Part shown: piece after piece, positions 21,070 through 29,440 of the stretch
How positions within the stretch are numbered: position 1 is the stretch's first letter
Layout: each line of letters begins with the position of its first letter
Source of the DNA: a virus
DNA: 39,145 nt
Virus record (IMG/VR): IMGVR_UViG_3300024520_004761
Location: 1-39,145 of that record
Reading direction: 5' to 3' (one strand)
Notes under the pieces: model-generated
Seen by the model: the letters and a program-made list of their open reading frames with translations, nothing else
Database searches by the model: none
What the model was told of the DNA's origin: nothing
Translations under genes and position numbers: made by a program

Positions 21070-21728
21070 ATGAAGAACTTAAAGATAATGGTTTTATAAT
21101 CATTAGGGGTGTTTTTAGTTCTGAGGATATAGATCTCATGAGAATGGAGTCTATGAGATATTTTAATTCTGGGGGTGGATTTTCTAATTCCACAGGTAAA
21201 GCAAAACCAGATTGGGTCAAGGAGGATTCTTTACAGCAATTAAGAAAAAAGACAGAGGAAAAGGATTTTTCGAAAATAATTTCTGAATTAATTGATGAGC
21301 CGGTGGAATTTATTTCTCATAATGATTTGCACCTAAACAGATCAGTCGGCTGGCATAAAGATAGATTAAATAACGATGCTAGAATTTTTGAAAAAAATAA
21401 TCCCTGGTCTGTGATAAATGGAGAATCCATGAAGATTTATAAAGTCAATTTATATCTTCAAGATCACTTAAATGATAATGATGCTTTAACCGTTAGTGTT
21501 GGGAGCCACACGAAAGAAAAAAATACTATCGACAATATTCATACAACTCATCCACTAAAAGGAGATATTGTAATTTTTGATCAAAGAATCTTTCATAGGG
21601 GTTTTTATTCTGGTGGATATGATAGGCTCTTGATTTGTATGGGGTATGGCGTTAAAAATGTTTTTTTTGAAGAATTTAAGAAAGGCACCGAATATAGACA
21701 AAACAAACAGAATGGAGTAGGAATCTAA
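21066..21728 (+). CDS. PhyH-like Fe(II)/2-oxoglutarate dioxygenase, 220 aa
   Basis: Phytanoyl-CoA-dioxygenase-type fold: opening NGFIIIRGVFSSEDIDLM, iron site GWHKD (His-x-Asp near residue 97), a later PLKGDIVIFDQRIFHRG with the distal His, and an Arg in YDRLLI that would bind 2-oxoglutarate. Likely hydroxylates a sugar or a related small precursor, given its position between the NeuB-like and pyruvyl-transferase genes. ATG 21066 overlaps the NeuB stop (ATGA). Confidence 0.75.
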   Translation: MNEELKDNGFIIIRGVFSSEDIDLMRMESMRYFNSGGGFSNSTGKAKPDWVKEDSLQQLRKKTEEKDFSKIISELIDEPVEFISHNDLHLNRSVGWHKDRLNNDARIFEKNNPWSVINGESMKIYKVNLYLQDHLNDNDALTVSVGSHTKEKNTIDNIHTTHPLKGDIVIFDQRIFHRGFYSGGYDRLLICMGYGVKNVFFEEFKKGTEYRQNKQNGVGI

Positions 21729-22723
21729 TTAAAAAAGCAATTCATATTTTTGCTGTTCATGGAAAATCCAATTCGGGTGATTATTTCCTTGGCCCGGCGA
21801 CTAAATGGAAATTTGAAGAAGCTATTGGTTGTAAAATGAACTGGTCTAATTTCGATGTTCGAAAAAAAGTAACTCCGTCAGACGTTCAATTTTTAAATTC
21901 GTTTGATTATGTAGTGATAGGCGGGGGTGGTTTATTATTACCTGATACTAATCCGAATATGGTTTCATGTTGGCAGTGGGCAATCTCTAGCGATCTTATT
22001 GAGGCAATAACGGCAAAAATTTATGTTATGAGTATAGGTTATAATTTGTTTCATGGACAAACTTGCTCAATGCCCAACAGACACAATAATCTTAGTGTAC
22101 CTAAACGAAAAAACATCCTCAAAGAAAACCTTGAAACTCTAATAAAAAAAAGTGAGCATTTTTCAATGAGGCATACGGGCGATTGCCAAAAATTAAGAGA
22201 AATAGTGGATAAGGAATGTGGGCAAAATATACAGTTTGAATTGTGTCCTGTGATCTATTATGTAAAAGAAAAGTATCTCCCCTCTTTTAAAAATTCCAAA
22301 ATTTATCATACCTTTGAATTGAAAGATGATAGACCCAACAGGAGATACTATAATAAAACTCAAAAACAATTCTATGATGAATTGCTTGAATATATTAAAG
22401 TATTGATTTCTAAAGGTGAAAAAATCGCGGTAATGTCACATGATGGAAGCAACAGTTTTGCTTCTTATTTAAAAAAGAATAATATTAATTACAAATTATT
22501 AAATAATTCAGTTGCCAATGAACAAAAGATAATGGAGAATTATTCACAAGTCAAAAAATTATATTGCACTGCTGGTCACAGCCAAATGATTGCGTATGCT
22601 TTGGGAGTTGATTTTTATAGTTTGATAACCCATGACAAGTTGGAATATTTCTTAAAAGATATAGGATTTTTCACACCAGATAAATACTATTTTGTGAATA
22701 GCGATAAAGGATTTAGGTTGTAA
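21728..22723 (+). CDS. Polysaccharide pyruvyl transferase family protein, about 331 aa, probable ATT start
   Basis: The frame extends 36 codons upstream of the first ATG (21836), and that extension encodes the family's N-terminal strand and donor loop: KKAIHIFAVHGKSNSGDYFL followed by GPATKWKFEEA. There is no ATG, GTG or TTG in this stretch. ATT at 21728 overlaps the upstream stop (TAATT) and has AGGA (21719-21722) at good spacing, so initiation at ATT is the simplest reading. Further motifs: VVIGGGGLLLPDTNP, YVMSIGYNL and FSMRHTGDCQKL. The family moves pyruvate from PEP to sugar hydroxyls or acts as a related transferase. A frameshift or sequence error is the alternative. Confidence 0.75.
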   Translation: MKKAIHIFAVHGKSNSGDYFLGPATKWKFEEAIGCKMNWSNFDVRKKVTPSDVQFLNSFDYVVIGGGGLLLPDTNPNMVSCWQWAISSDLIEAITAKIYVMSIGYNLFHGQTCSMPNRHNNLSVPKRKNILKENLETLIKKSEHFSMRHTGDCQKLREIVDKECGQNIQFELCPVIYYVKEKYLPSFKNSKIYHTFELKDDRPNRRYYNKTQKQFYDELLEYIKVLISKGEKIAVMSHDGSNSFASYLKKNNINYKLLNNSVANEQKIMENYSQVKKLYCTAGHSQMIAYALGVDFYSLITHDKLEYFLKDIGFFTPDKYYFVNSDKGFRL

Positions 22724-22726
22724 AAA

Positions 22727-23761
22727 ATGATAAAATATATCCAAAACAAAAAAATAAATTATGAGCTTATGCAAGAACTTCTTACTACTTCCACAAATCT
22801 AAATCATTTTACAAATGAAGGCCCTGCAAAATCTGCATTGGAAAATCATTTAAAAAGTATGTTAAAACTGCCGAATCATAAAGCAGTAGTATGTTCTGCA
22901 AGTGGAACCTCGGCACTCCACGCTCTTGTTTTATTTTTTAAAAAGAGGGGCGTTAAAAAATTTACAACACCTTCTTATACTTTTCCTTCTTGTGTTGTGG
23001 GGGGGCTCAAAACAAAAGTCATGGATATCTCTTTAGAAAATTATTGTTTTATTGATCTGGATCGGGCTATTGAAAGTAATGATTGTCTAATAATAACTAA
23101 CTTATTTGGAACCTATCCAAAAAATTTAAATGAAATATTGAACAGGTGTAAAGAAAATGACACCAAGGTTATTTTAGATAACGCATCATCCCCTATGACA
23201 ACTGTAGAGGGGATAAATATTAATTGTTTCGGAGATGCCAGCTTTGGATCACTCCATCACACTAAATATTTGGGATTTGGAGAAGGTGGGTTTCTTGTAA
23301 TAGATGCAGAGCACAAAGAAGAAATAAACCAAATCTTAGGCTTTGGGTTTGACGCAACATCAAAAAAAAGAATTAGTAATGTTGATAGTTCAAATTTTAA
23401 AATTTCTGATGTGAGTAGTGCCGCGATTTTACAACACATCATGGACTATGATTTAGAAGCACACAAAAATAATCAAGACTATTTCATAAGTATTATAAAT
23501 GATATAAATAACGTAAAGATTTTTAACTTCAGCGAAGGGGTTGTGTATGGTAATATGCCTATTATAAATAAAAATCCTATGAGTATAGATTTTTTTATTA
23601 ATAATCATCTTGAAGCTAAAAAATATTACTACCCACTCAAAAGACATAAAAATTCAATGTATCTATATGAAAGAATAATAAACTTGCCCTTACATGCAAA
23701 AATGAGCAGATTTGAAATTGATAAAATAGCAAGAATAGTAAGACTCTCGGTAAATGAATAA
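22727..23761 (+). CDS. DegT/DnrJ/EryC1/StrS-type PLP aminotransferase, 344 aa
   Basis: Sugar aminotransferase family signature: FTNEGPAKSALENHL, the PLP-phosphate site ASGTSALHAL, ILDNASSP (Asp for the PLP nitrogen) and HHTKYLGFGEGGFLV with the Schiff-base Lys180. These enzymes transaminate a keto-sugar nucleotide to an amino sugar. A 4-keto or 3-keto dTDP or UDP sugar made by another enzyme here (for example the RmlB-like one) could be its substrate; this is inference. Somewhat short of the usual 370 residues. Begins 3 bases after the previous stop. Confidence 0.82.
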   Translation: MIKYIQNKKINYELMQELLTTSTNLNHFTNEGPAKSALENHLKSMLKLPNHKAVVCSASGTSALHALVLFFKKRGVKKFTTPSYTFPSCVVGGLKTKVMDISLENYCFIDLDRAIESNDCLIITNLFGTYPKNLNEILNRCKENDTKVILDNASSPMTTVEGININCFGDASFGSLHHTKYLGFGEGGFLVIDAEHKEEINQILGFGFDATSKKRISNVDSSNFKISDVSSAAILQHIMDYDLEAHKNNQDYFISIINDINNVKIFNFSEGVVYGNMPIINKNPMSIDFFINNHLEAKKYYYPLKRHKNSMYLYERIINLPLHAKMSRFEIDKIARIVRLSVNE

Positions 23762-24419
23762 GATAGCTATACATCAACCTTATTTTGCACCACATATAGG
23801 CTACTTTCAACTGATAAATGCTGTTGATCTTTTTGTTTTGTATGATGATGTTAATTTTATAAAAAATGGATGGATAAACCGAAATAAAATAGTAGTAAAT
23901 GGTAATAAAAAAATGTTTACTATACCTTTAAAAAAACAGAGTTCATTTAAAAAAATAAATGAAACAGCGGTAGATTGGGGTAATAAACAAATAACAAAGT
24001 TCTTTAAAACAATACGAGCCAGCTATAGTAATTCCGAATACAGAGATGATGTACTTAAGATTATAGATGACATTTTTTTTGAACAACCCAAATCAATAGC
24101 GGATCTTGCTTATTTTTCTATTGAGCATTTTTGTAAATATTTAGACATACACACTAAAATAAAAACTTCATCGATCATTGATCGAGAAAAAACAGATGAT
24201 AAGGCAAAAAATCTTATCAATATTTGTAACTCACAGAATATGAACCACTACATAAATGCAATCGGCGGCATTGAATTATACGACAAAAAATGTTTTGAAT
24301 CGCACGGAATTAAGTTAAATTTTATCAAAGGAGCTTCAAGTCTTTCTATTATAGATATGTGTATGAATACTTCTAAAGAAGAAATTAAAAATCAACTAAC
24401 TGATTTTATATTAATATGA
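23754..24419 (+). CDS. WbqC-like family protein, 221 aa
   Basis: IAIHQPYFAPHIGYFQLI, LFVLYDDVNFIKNGWINRN and later FTIPLKK are the family signature of WbqC-like proteins. These lie in O-antigen and sugar-nucleotide gene clusters next to aminotransferases, and some are thought to act as acyltransferases or sugar-modifying enzymes. The gene overlaps the aminotransferase by 8 bases and the next gene by 4. The family call is firm and the reaction is not. Confidence 0.8.
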   Translation: MNKIAIHQPYFAPHIGYFQLINAVDLFVLYDDVNFIKNGWINRNKIVVNGNKKMFTIPLKKQSSFKKINETAVDWGNKQITKFFKTIRASYSNSEYRDDVLKIIDDIFFEQPKSIADLAYFSIEHFCKYLDIHTKIKTSSIIDREKTDDKAKNLINICNSQNMNHYINAIGGIELYDKKCFESHGIKLNFIKGASSLSIIDMCMNTSKEEIKNQLTDFILI

Positions 24420-25201
24420 AAAAAGCAAATAATGTTATTTACCATCTTGATATGGCAAATTCACCTAAAGACATAAAAAAAAGAATAAAAGAAGTGTGGG
24501 GTCAGTATATGGCTTATCACATTTTTAATGTGCCGGATTGTGACTACATACAGGTGTACGAAGAACTCGCCGAATCTTTAGGTGAAATAAGATTATGCCA
24601 CCCGGTTAATGATAAGTCTACTAAATTTTCAAAGTCAAGGGACATTAAATACAATCCTGATATATATCATTATTTTGCGTCTAATGCTAGACAGCCTCTA
24701 CATACCGATTATGCATATTATAGATCCGATGAAAGTCCAGACTGGCTGATACTATTTTGTATTAAGCCTTCTGAATACGGTGGTAATACTAATATTTTAT
24801 CTACTAAAAAAATGGTTGCAATCTTAGCCAAATACAATCCAGAATTATTAGAAAAAATAAAGATTGATGTAACTTGGAAATATTATGGCGAAGATGGTGA
24901 TAAACTACACAAAAAATCAATTTATAATGGGGAACACATTAATTGGAATTACTGGCAAATAAAGGAAGAACATAATTCCGAAGAAGTTATGAACATTAGA
25001 GAAGAATTTTTTAGGTTTCTTGAAGACGTTATTGTTGGGGGCTCTATGTATGATTTTTCTAAAACTTGGAAGTCTAAAGACTGTATAATATTTAATGATA
25101 AACTTACCCTGCATGGTCGGGACGCATTTCTCGGAGATCGATGGCTAAAAGATCATGCGTTTTTTGAAAAAATAAAAGAGGTAAAAAACAATGAGTATTG
25201 A
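24416..25201 (+). CDS. TauD/TfdA-like Fe(II)/2-oxoglutarate dioxygenase, 261 aa
   Basis: The iron-binding facial triad is visible: PLHTDYAYY (His96, Asp98) and LTLHGRDAFLG (distal His233), with GDRW offering the Arg for 2-oxoglutarate. Two-oxoglutarate enzymes of this kind hydroxylate or desaturate small substrates; within the operon the substrate is probably a sugar or sugar nucleotide. It is a second, unrelated dioxygenase in the block (the other is PhyH-like). ATGA overlap with the upstream gene. Confidence 0.78.
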   Translation: MKKANNVIYHLDMANSPKDIKKRIKEVWGQYMAYHIFNVPDCDYIQVYEELAESLGEIRLCHPVNDKSTKFSKSRDIKYNPDIYHYFASNARQPLHTDYAYYRSDESPDWLILFCIKPSEYGGNTNILSTKKMVAILAKYNPELLEKIKIDVTWKYYGEDGDKLHKKSIYNGEHINWNYWQIKEEHNSEEVMNIREEFFRFLEDVIVGGSMYDFSKTWKSKDCIIFNDKLTLHGRDAFLGDRWLKDHAFFEKIKEVKNNEY

Positions 25202-25907
25202 TTTAAAATTAAAATATTTAGAGGAGACTCTAGAAATTAGTCTAAAGACATCAAGGGAAATGCTTGGGAGTGATGATCCAAATTTTAAAAGAATTCATCA
25301 CCATAATCACCACATAGTTTTATATGTGAAAGATCATATTATGAAAGAACGGTGTAAGAATTATTTTGAAATAGGCACTCATTTTGGCCATAGTTTATGT
25401 AATATTCTTCAAAGTAAATATGAAAGTAAAATAGTTAGTTGTGATTTATTTCTAAAAGGTTCTACTATAGCTAATGACTGCAAAGTGAAAAATGTAGAAA
25501 CGCTGGCTAACAATAATATTAAAAAATTCAACACCAATGGATACGACTGCAAAATTCTCAGGGGAAACTCATGGTCTGAAGAAATGTTTGGTGGGGTAAA
25601 AAAAGAATTTCCAGAAGGCATAGATTTGCTATTTATCGACGGCGATCATAGAAGAAACGCCGTAATATCAGATTTCGAAAGATATTTTCCATTAGTTAAT
25701 TCTGGTGGGTTTATAATTTTTGATGATTATTTGCCATACATATGGAATAATAAAAAGAGAGATTGTCCCATAGCAATAAATGATTTGGTTAAAAAATATA
25801 ATGATCAACTTGAAATTATTGGTTTATTGGATGATCTGGTCGGCTGCAATAAATTAAAAAATTCTACTGAAACTAAAAACTGCGATTTTATAGTAAGGAA
25901 AAATTGA
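25191..25907 (+). CDS. SAM-dependent methyltransferase (Methyltransf_24-like), 238 aa
   Basis: Class I Rossmann fold: YFEIGTHFGHSLCNIL (motif I), KIVSCDLFLKG (acidic end of strand 2), DLLFIDGDHRRNAVISDFE (motif with the D-G-D-H metal/substrate site) and SGGFIIFDDYLP. The FIDGDH and FDDY pair is typical of the methyltransferase 24 / CmcI-like group acting on small molecules or sugars. Overlaps the dioxygenase gene by 11 bases. An O-methylation role on the glycan is inferred. Confidence 0.78.
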   Translation: MSIDLKLKYLEETLEISLKTSREMLGSDDPNFKRIHHHNHHIVLYVKDHIMKERCKNYFEIGTHFGHSLCNILQSKYESKIVSCDLFLKGSTIANDCKVKNVETLANNNIKKFNTNGYDCKILRGNSWSEEMFGGVKKEFPEGIDLLFIDGDHRRNAVISDFERYFPLVNSGGFIIFDDYLPYIWNNKKRDCPIAINDLVKKYNDQLEIIGLLDDLVGCNKLKNSTETKNCDFIVRKN

Positions 25908-25909
25908 AG

Positions 25910-26554
25910 ATGACTAAACAACGAAATTTTACACAAGCAATTAAGACAGCCAAAGCCGGAGGTTATTATACTAGACTAACATTGGTTTATGATGTTCACT
26001 TGAAGTGGTTGATGGACTACGTGTCAAAACTTGATACTGGAAAAATGATAGAATGTGGGGTGGCTAGAGGTGGATGTATAGCGTTATGTCACTTAGCAAA
26101 CCCTAACATGAAAATACTTGGACTTGATTCTTGGGAACCGATGCCAGATATAACAGAAAAAGATGATGAGAAAAAATGTAAGCCGTGGGTAAACACGCCG
26201 TCCTCCGGTAAGATGGAAGATGTATATAAAACATACCAAAAATTGGGAGCATCGACCCAAAATCTTACATTGATTAAAGGTTGGTTAGAAGAAACTATTC
26301 CACAAAACAAAGAGCTTTTTGAGGAATTAGACATATTGAGAATTGACACAGATTTTTATTCGTCTATAATTTTCACATTAAGAAATTTATACGATAAGGT
26401 GAAATCTGGAGGATTGATAATCCTAGATGATTGGCACTTTAATCCAAAAGGTGTCCGGTGCGCGGTGAATGAATTTTTTGAAGAGCGAGGAATAAATCCC
26501 GAAATGTGTATTCACAAAGACGGAGCAGGGCCTGCTTATTTTTATAAAAATTAG
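25910..26554 (+). CDS. TylF/macrocin O-methyltransferase family protein, 214 aa
   Basis: MIECGVARGGCIALC (SAM loop), ILGLDSWEPMP, LDILRIDTDFYSS (the D-x-D-x-Y metal and substrate motif) and GGLIILDDWHFNPKGVRCAVNEFF are the TylF signature. Family members O-methylate deoxysugars on macrolides and polysaccharides. Start ATG 25910, 2 bases after the upstream stop, after AAGGAAAAATTGA. A TTGACA/TATAAT-like pair inside the gene falls on the conserved IDTDFYSS codons and is probably chance. Confidence 0.85.
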   Translation: MTKQRNFTQAIKTAKAGGYYTRLTLVYDVHLKWLMDYVSKLDTGKMIECGVARGGCIALCHLANPNMKILGLDSWEPMPDITEKDDEKKCKPWVNTPSSGKMEDVYKTYQKLGASTQNLTLIKGWLEETIPQNKELFEELDILRIDTDFYSSIIFTLRNLYDKVKSGGLIILDDWHFNPKGVRCAVNEFFEERGINPEMCIHKDGAGPAYFYKN

Positions 26555-26559
26555 TGACG

Positions 26560-27408
26560 ATGATAAACATAATTATTCCATGTACCCCCAACTATAATGA
26601 CACAAACATTATCAATACTGTGAAAAAAGACATTGATATAGTTTCACAGTTTTTCATCCTTTATAATTCTATTAAACAAAATTGGAAATTTGATTATAAC
26701 ATAAACTTGTTTTACAATAAAAACATACCATTTAATAACAAAGATGAAGAAAGATTATCATGTTTAGACATAAAAATGTTCCCCATAGAATCAGATTATG
26801 AAAAAACACCATATATGATTCGGTGTAATTCTTTAGCTCACAATCTTGATAAAACAGGAACACATAAACTATTATTAGACTGTGACATGATTGCTTTAAA
26901 GGAACCTACCTTTGATTTATCACAGGATTGGCAAGCTATGTATGCTGGTTCTGTGTTCGAAGCAACGTGGTATAATTATATAAACAAACATTTTGGATAC
27001 AATCTGGATTTAGAAAATAAATTTTGTGGACGTTTGTTTGAAAAATACATTGAGTCCGAAGAACATTCAAACTTTTTTCCACATTTTAATGGTGGAGCTT
27101 TTTTAATCCGAGAAAGCCTTTGTAAAAAATTTAAAAAATACGTTATTCCTTCTTACCAGATGTCTCATAACAATAACTTACCCCATCGCGTAAAACATCT
27201 TGGAGTCCAATACGCCGCATCTTTTTCTCTAATGAAGATTTCTGACAATTGGAGCCCCTTTACACCAGGCTTTAATTATTTGTTGAAGTCCTACGAAATA
27301 GAAAAATTTGGGAAAAATAATATAGAACTATTACACTATTGTGGTGCGGGTGGTTATCAGCTCGCTCAAAAATACTTTGGAAATGAGATAAATGATTATT
27401 TACGTTGA
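26560..27408 (+). CDS. GT8-like glycosyltransferase (GT-A), 282 aa
   Basis: Starts INIIIPCTPNYND. The DxD site is LLLDCDMIAL (about residue 110). Further family-8-like parts are HFNGGAFLIRESLC and the C-terminal HYCGAGG, which occupies the place of the HxxG diphosphate loop. AT-rich codon use. The HAD-type gene overlaps its 3' end by 17 bases. No membrane segment. Confidence 0.62.
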   Translation: MINIIIPCTPNYNDTNIINTVKKDIDIVSQFFILYNSIKQNWKFDYNINLFYNKNIPFNNKDEERLSCLDIKMFPIESDYEKTPYMIRCNSLAHNLDKTGTHKLLLDCDMIALKEPTFDLSQDWQAMYAGSVFEATWYNYINKHFGYNLDLENKFCGRLFEKYIESEEHSNFFPHFNGGAFLIRESLCKKFKKYVIPSYQMSHNNNLPHRVKHLGVQYAASFSLMKISDNWSPFTPGFNYLLKSYEIEKFGKNNIELLHYCGAGGYQLAQKYFGNEINDYLR

Positions 27409-27685
27409 TATAGACGAGACAATTTGTAACTCTCCAGAAGACCGAGATTATTCTAAAGCGGTTCCAATAAAAAATAATATTGAAAAAATCAACGAATTGT
27501 ACTATAATGGTGATACTATTGTTTATTGGACTGCGAGAGGTAGCGGAAGTGGTATTGATTGGAGAGAGATTACAGAAAAACAATTGGACCGATGGGGAGC
27601 ACAATACCATGAACTCAAATTAGGTAAGCCAATTTATGATTTGTTTATCGACGATAAGAATGTAAATTCGAAGGATTTTTTTTAA
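27392..27685 (+). CDS. HAD-like phosphatase, short form, 97 aa
   Basis: IYVDIDETICN is the HAD motif I (nucleophile and acid/base Asp), YWTARG is motif II, and FIDDKN is the acidic motif IV. There is no cap domain. Small proteins of this shape occur in capsule and sugar-nucleotide clusters, often with a nucleotidyltransferase, and are presumed to remove a sugar phosphate. A second HAD protein is encoded at 35019. Confidence 0.72.
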   Translation: MIIYVDIDETICNSPEDRDYSKAVPIKNNIEKINELYYNGDTIVYWTARGSGSGIDWREITEKQLDRWGAQYHELKLGKPIYDLFIDDKNVNSKDFF

Positions 27686-28354
27686 ATGCAAAAAAGTATA
27701 ACAGAATTAAAAAATAAACATGCGGGCTGTGACATATGGGTGTTGGCTTCTGGTGCAAGCATGAATTTTATAGATAATTCATTTTTTGAAAATAAAATTA
27801 CAATTGCAATCAATAGAACGGGAAACTATTTTGATTGTACCTATACGGTCACAAAAGATTTTGGTGGACTTGAACTTCTTAAAAAAAGTCCTTATAAGAG
27901 CCAGATTATTATGTCGAAACATTCATGTGGAAATCCTCGTAGTTGTTTGAACAAGCTTGATATGGAACATTATATTTTTGAACATAAAGAGAATCCACAC
28001 ACCCCTACACAAGCTCAATTAGATGATGAAATTTCTAAGAGCCATGATCGATTAATTGTTAGTCACTCCACAACAACCAGTGCGCTTCATTGTGCTGCAT
28101 ATATGGGGGCAAAAAATATTATTATTTGTGGTCACGACGGGGGTTCTATTGATGGTAAACTTACAATTGATGGTTATTATAAAGACATACAACCCCACCA
28201 GGCTAATGAAGCAGGATATCTTAAATGGGTAGGCGGGACGGAGAGTCATTCGATTGTCGTTTGTAAAAAAATAAAAGAAATTTATGGCTGCAACATTCAT
28301 TCTCTCAACCCTTTTATTAATCTTGGTTTATGCGGCCATATTTATTCAAAGTAG
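27686..28354 (+). CDS. DUF115/Maf-like or GT-like protein, 222 aa
   Basis: The first strand-loop CDIWVLASGASMNFID has the GxGxS-like turn of DUF115/MptE-like and Maf glycosyltransferase-like proteins. IAINRTGNYFDCTYTVTKDF and a late IIICGHDGGSIDGK follow the same layout, as does SHSTTTSALHCAAYMGAKN. Maf proteins transfer nonulosonates to flagellin, and the NeuA/NeuB-like genes in this window would be consistent with that, but the identification is by pattern only. Begins right after the HAD gene. Confidence 0.5.
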   Translation: MQKSITELKNKHAGCDIWVLASGASMNFIDNSFFENKITIAINRTGNYFDCTYTVTKDFGGLELLKKSPYKSQIIMSKHSCGNPRSCLNKLDMEHYIFEHKENPHTPTQAQLDDEISKSHDRLIVSHSTTTSALHCAAYMGAKNIIICGHDGGSIDGKLTIDGYYKDIQPHQANEAGYLKWVGGTESHSIVVCKKIKEIYGCNIHSLNPFINLGLCGHIYSK

Positions 28355-28364
28355 GATAATATCA

Positions 28365-28907
28365 ATGATTTATTACAGTGTTCCATTCAATTCAGATAAA
28401 AACATTGGTGTATATTATAATCAATTTATGGAGATATTACCACATGATGATGATTGGGGCGTCTTTTTTGATTCTGATACAATGTTTACCACTTCAGATT
28501 TTGGCTTATTGGTAGAGGGGGCTGTCGAACGCTATAAAGATGCCTCGGCATTTACTTGTTATACAAACCGTGTCGATTGTAGGTGGCAAATTGCTCCTGG
28601 TATCGATAAGAGAACAAATGATATGTCTTATCACCGCGATTTTGGATTAGAAATGAAAAATAAATATGGTTCCGACTGTATCCAAATTGGTACTAATTCA
28701 CAACTGATGAGTGGTATGTTTTTGGCTGTTAAAAAATCAGCTTGGGAAAAATGCGGTGGATTTGTTGAGAAAGGTATGTTAGGGGTAGACAATTGGTTTC
28801 ATCAAAAATTAAACGAAACCGGACAAAAGTTTTATTTGATCAAGGGGTTATATTTATATCACTGGTATAGAAACAATGGTGTCGAAGGAAAGAGTCATCT
28901 TTTATGA
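28365..28907 (+). CDS. Small GT-A type glycosyltransferase, 180 aa
   Basis: ATG 28365 was chosen because TAGGAT lies upstream and the longer frame starts inside the previous gene. WGVFFDSDTMF is the DxD site. QLMSGMFLAVKKSAWEKCGGF and GVDNWFHQKL resemble the C-terminal acceptor part of GT2/GT27-like enzymes. It lacks the first Rossmann strands of longer GT2 enzymes, so it is compact. Its stop overlaps rfbC (ATGA). Confidence 0.62.
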   Translation: MIYYSVPFNSDKNIGVYYNQFMEILPHDDDWGVFFDSDTMFTTSDFGLLVEGAVERYKDASAFTCYTNRVDCRWQIAPGIDKRTNDMSYHRDFGLEMKNKYGSDCIQIGTNSQLMSGMFLAVKKSAWEKCGGFVEKGMLGVDNWFHQKLNETGQKFYLIKGLYLYHWYRNNGVEGKSHLL

Positions 28908-29440
28908 AAAATCACAAACTATTCACAAATAAATCTTATCTCGATAATCGGGGATACTTTTTTGAATCTTTCCCCCGCGCTATCAGTGAAGAACTAGAAG
29001 AAGATTTTTTCCAAGACAATATTTCCTATTCGCGCCAAGGTGTTGTGCGTGGCTTACATTACCAGTGGGACAAACCAATGGGAAAACTTGTGCAAACAAT
29101 ATCAGGAAAGATAATAGATTATATTGTGGACATTCGATACAACTCGCCCTCTTATAGTGAGTGCTGGAAGTTTGAATTATCAGAGGAAAATAAAAACGTC
29201 CTATGGGTTCCTCCTGGCTATGCTCACGGTTTTGAGGCACTTGAAGATTCACACGTAATGTATAAGTGTTCTTCTTATTACAGCAAAGATGGTGAATCAG
29301 CAATCAGCATAAAAGATCCCGACCTTAGAATTAAATTAAAAACTGACGAGAGAAATGTTATACTGAGTGAGAAAGACTTAGGCGCACAGTCATTTAGAAA
29401 ATATTCAAGCGACCCTAAGTTCTTTTATGAGGAAGAATGA
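28904..29440 (+). CDS. rfbC: dTDP-4-dehydrorhamnose 3,5-epimerase (RmlC/RfbC), 178 aa
   Basis: Cupin epimerase signature: NRGYFFESF, FFQDNISYSRQGVVRGLHYQ with the catalytic His52, KLVQTISGKI, and WVPPGYAHGFEAL. It inverts C3 and C5 of dTDP-4-keto-6-deoxyglucose. Length matches the family (about 180). ATGA coupling with genes on both sides; the RmlB and RmlD genes follow directly, giving three of the four dTDP-rhamnose steps. Confidence 0.9.
   Translation: MKNHKLFTNKSYLDNRGYFFESFPRAISEELEEDFFQDNISYSRQGVVRGLHYQWDKPMGKLVQTISGKIIDYIVDIRYNSPSYSECWKFELSEENKNVLWVPPGYAHGFEALEDSHVMYKCSSYYSKDGESAISIKDPDLRIKLKTDERNVILSEKDLGAQSFRKYSSDPKFFYEEE

Noticed and set aside
26343-26370. TTGACA-16-TATAAT pair inside the TylF gene
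   Set aside because: The bases encode the conserved IDTDFYSS motif of the enzyme, so the match is explained by protein constraint, and no gene start follows it.
27686-28354. GT42-type sialyltransferase
   Set aside because: The neighbourhood suggests it, but the visible motifs fit DUF115/Maf-like proteins better and the GT42 active-site pattern was not found.
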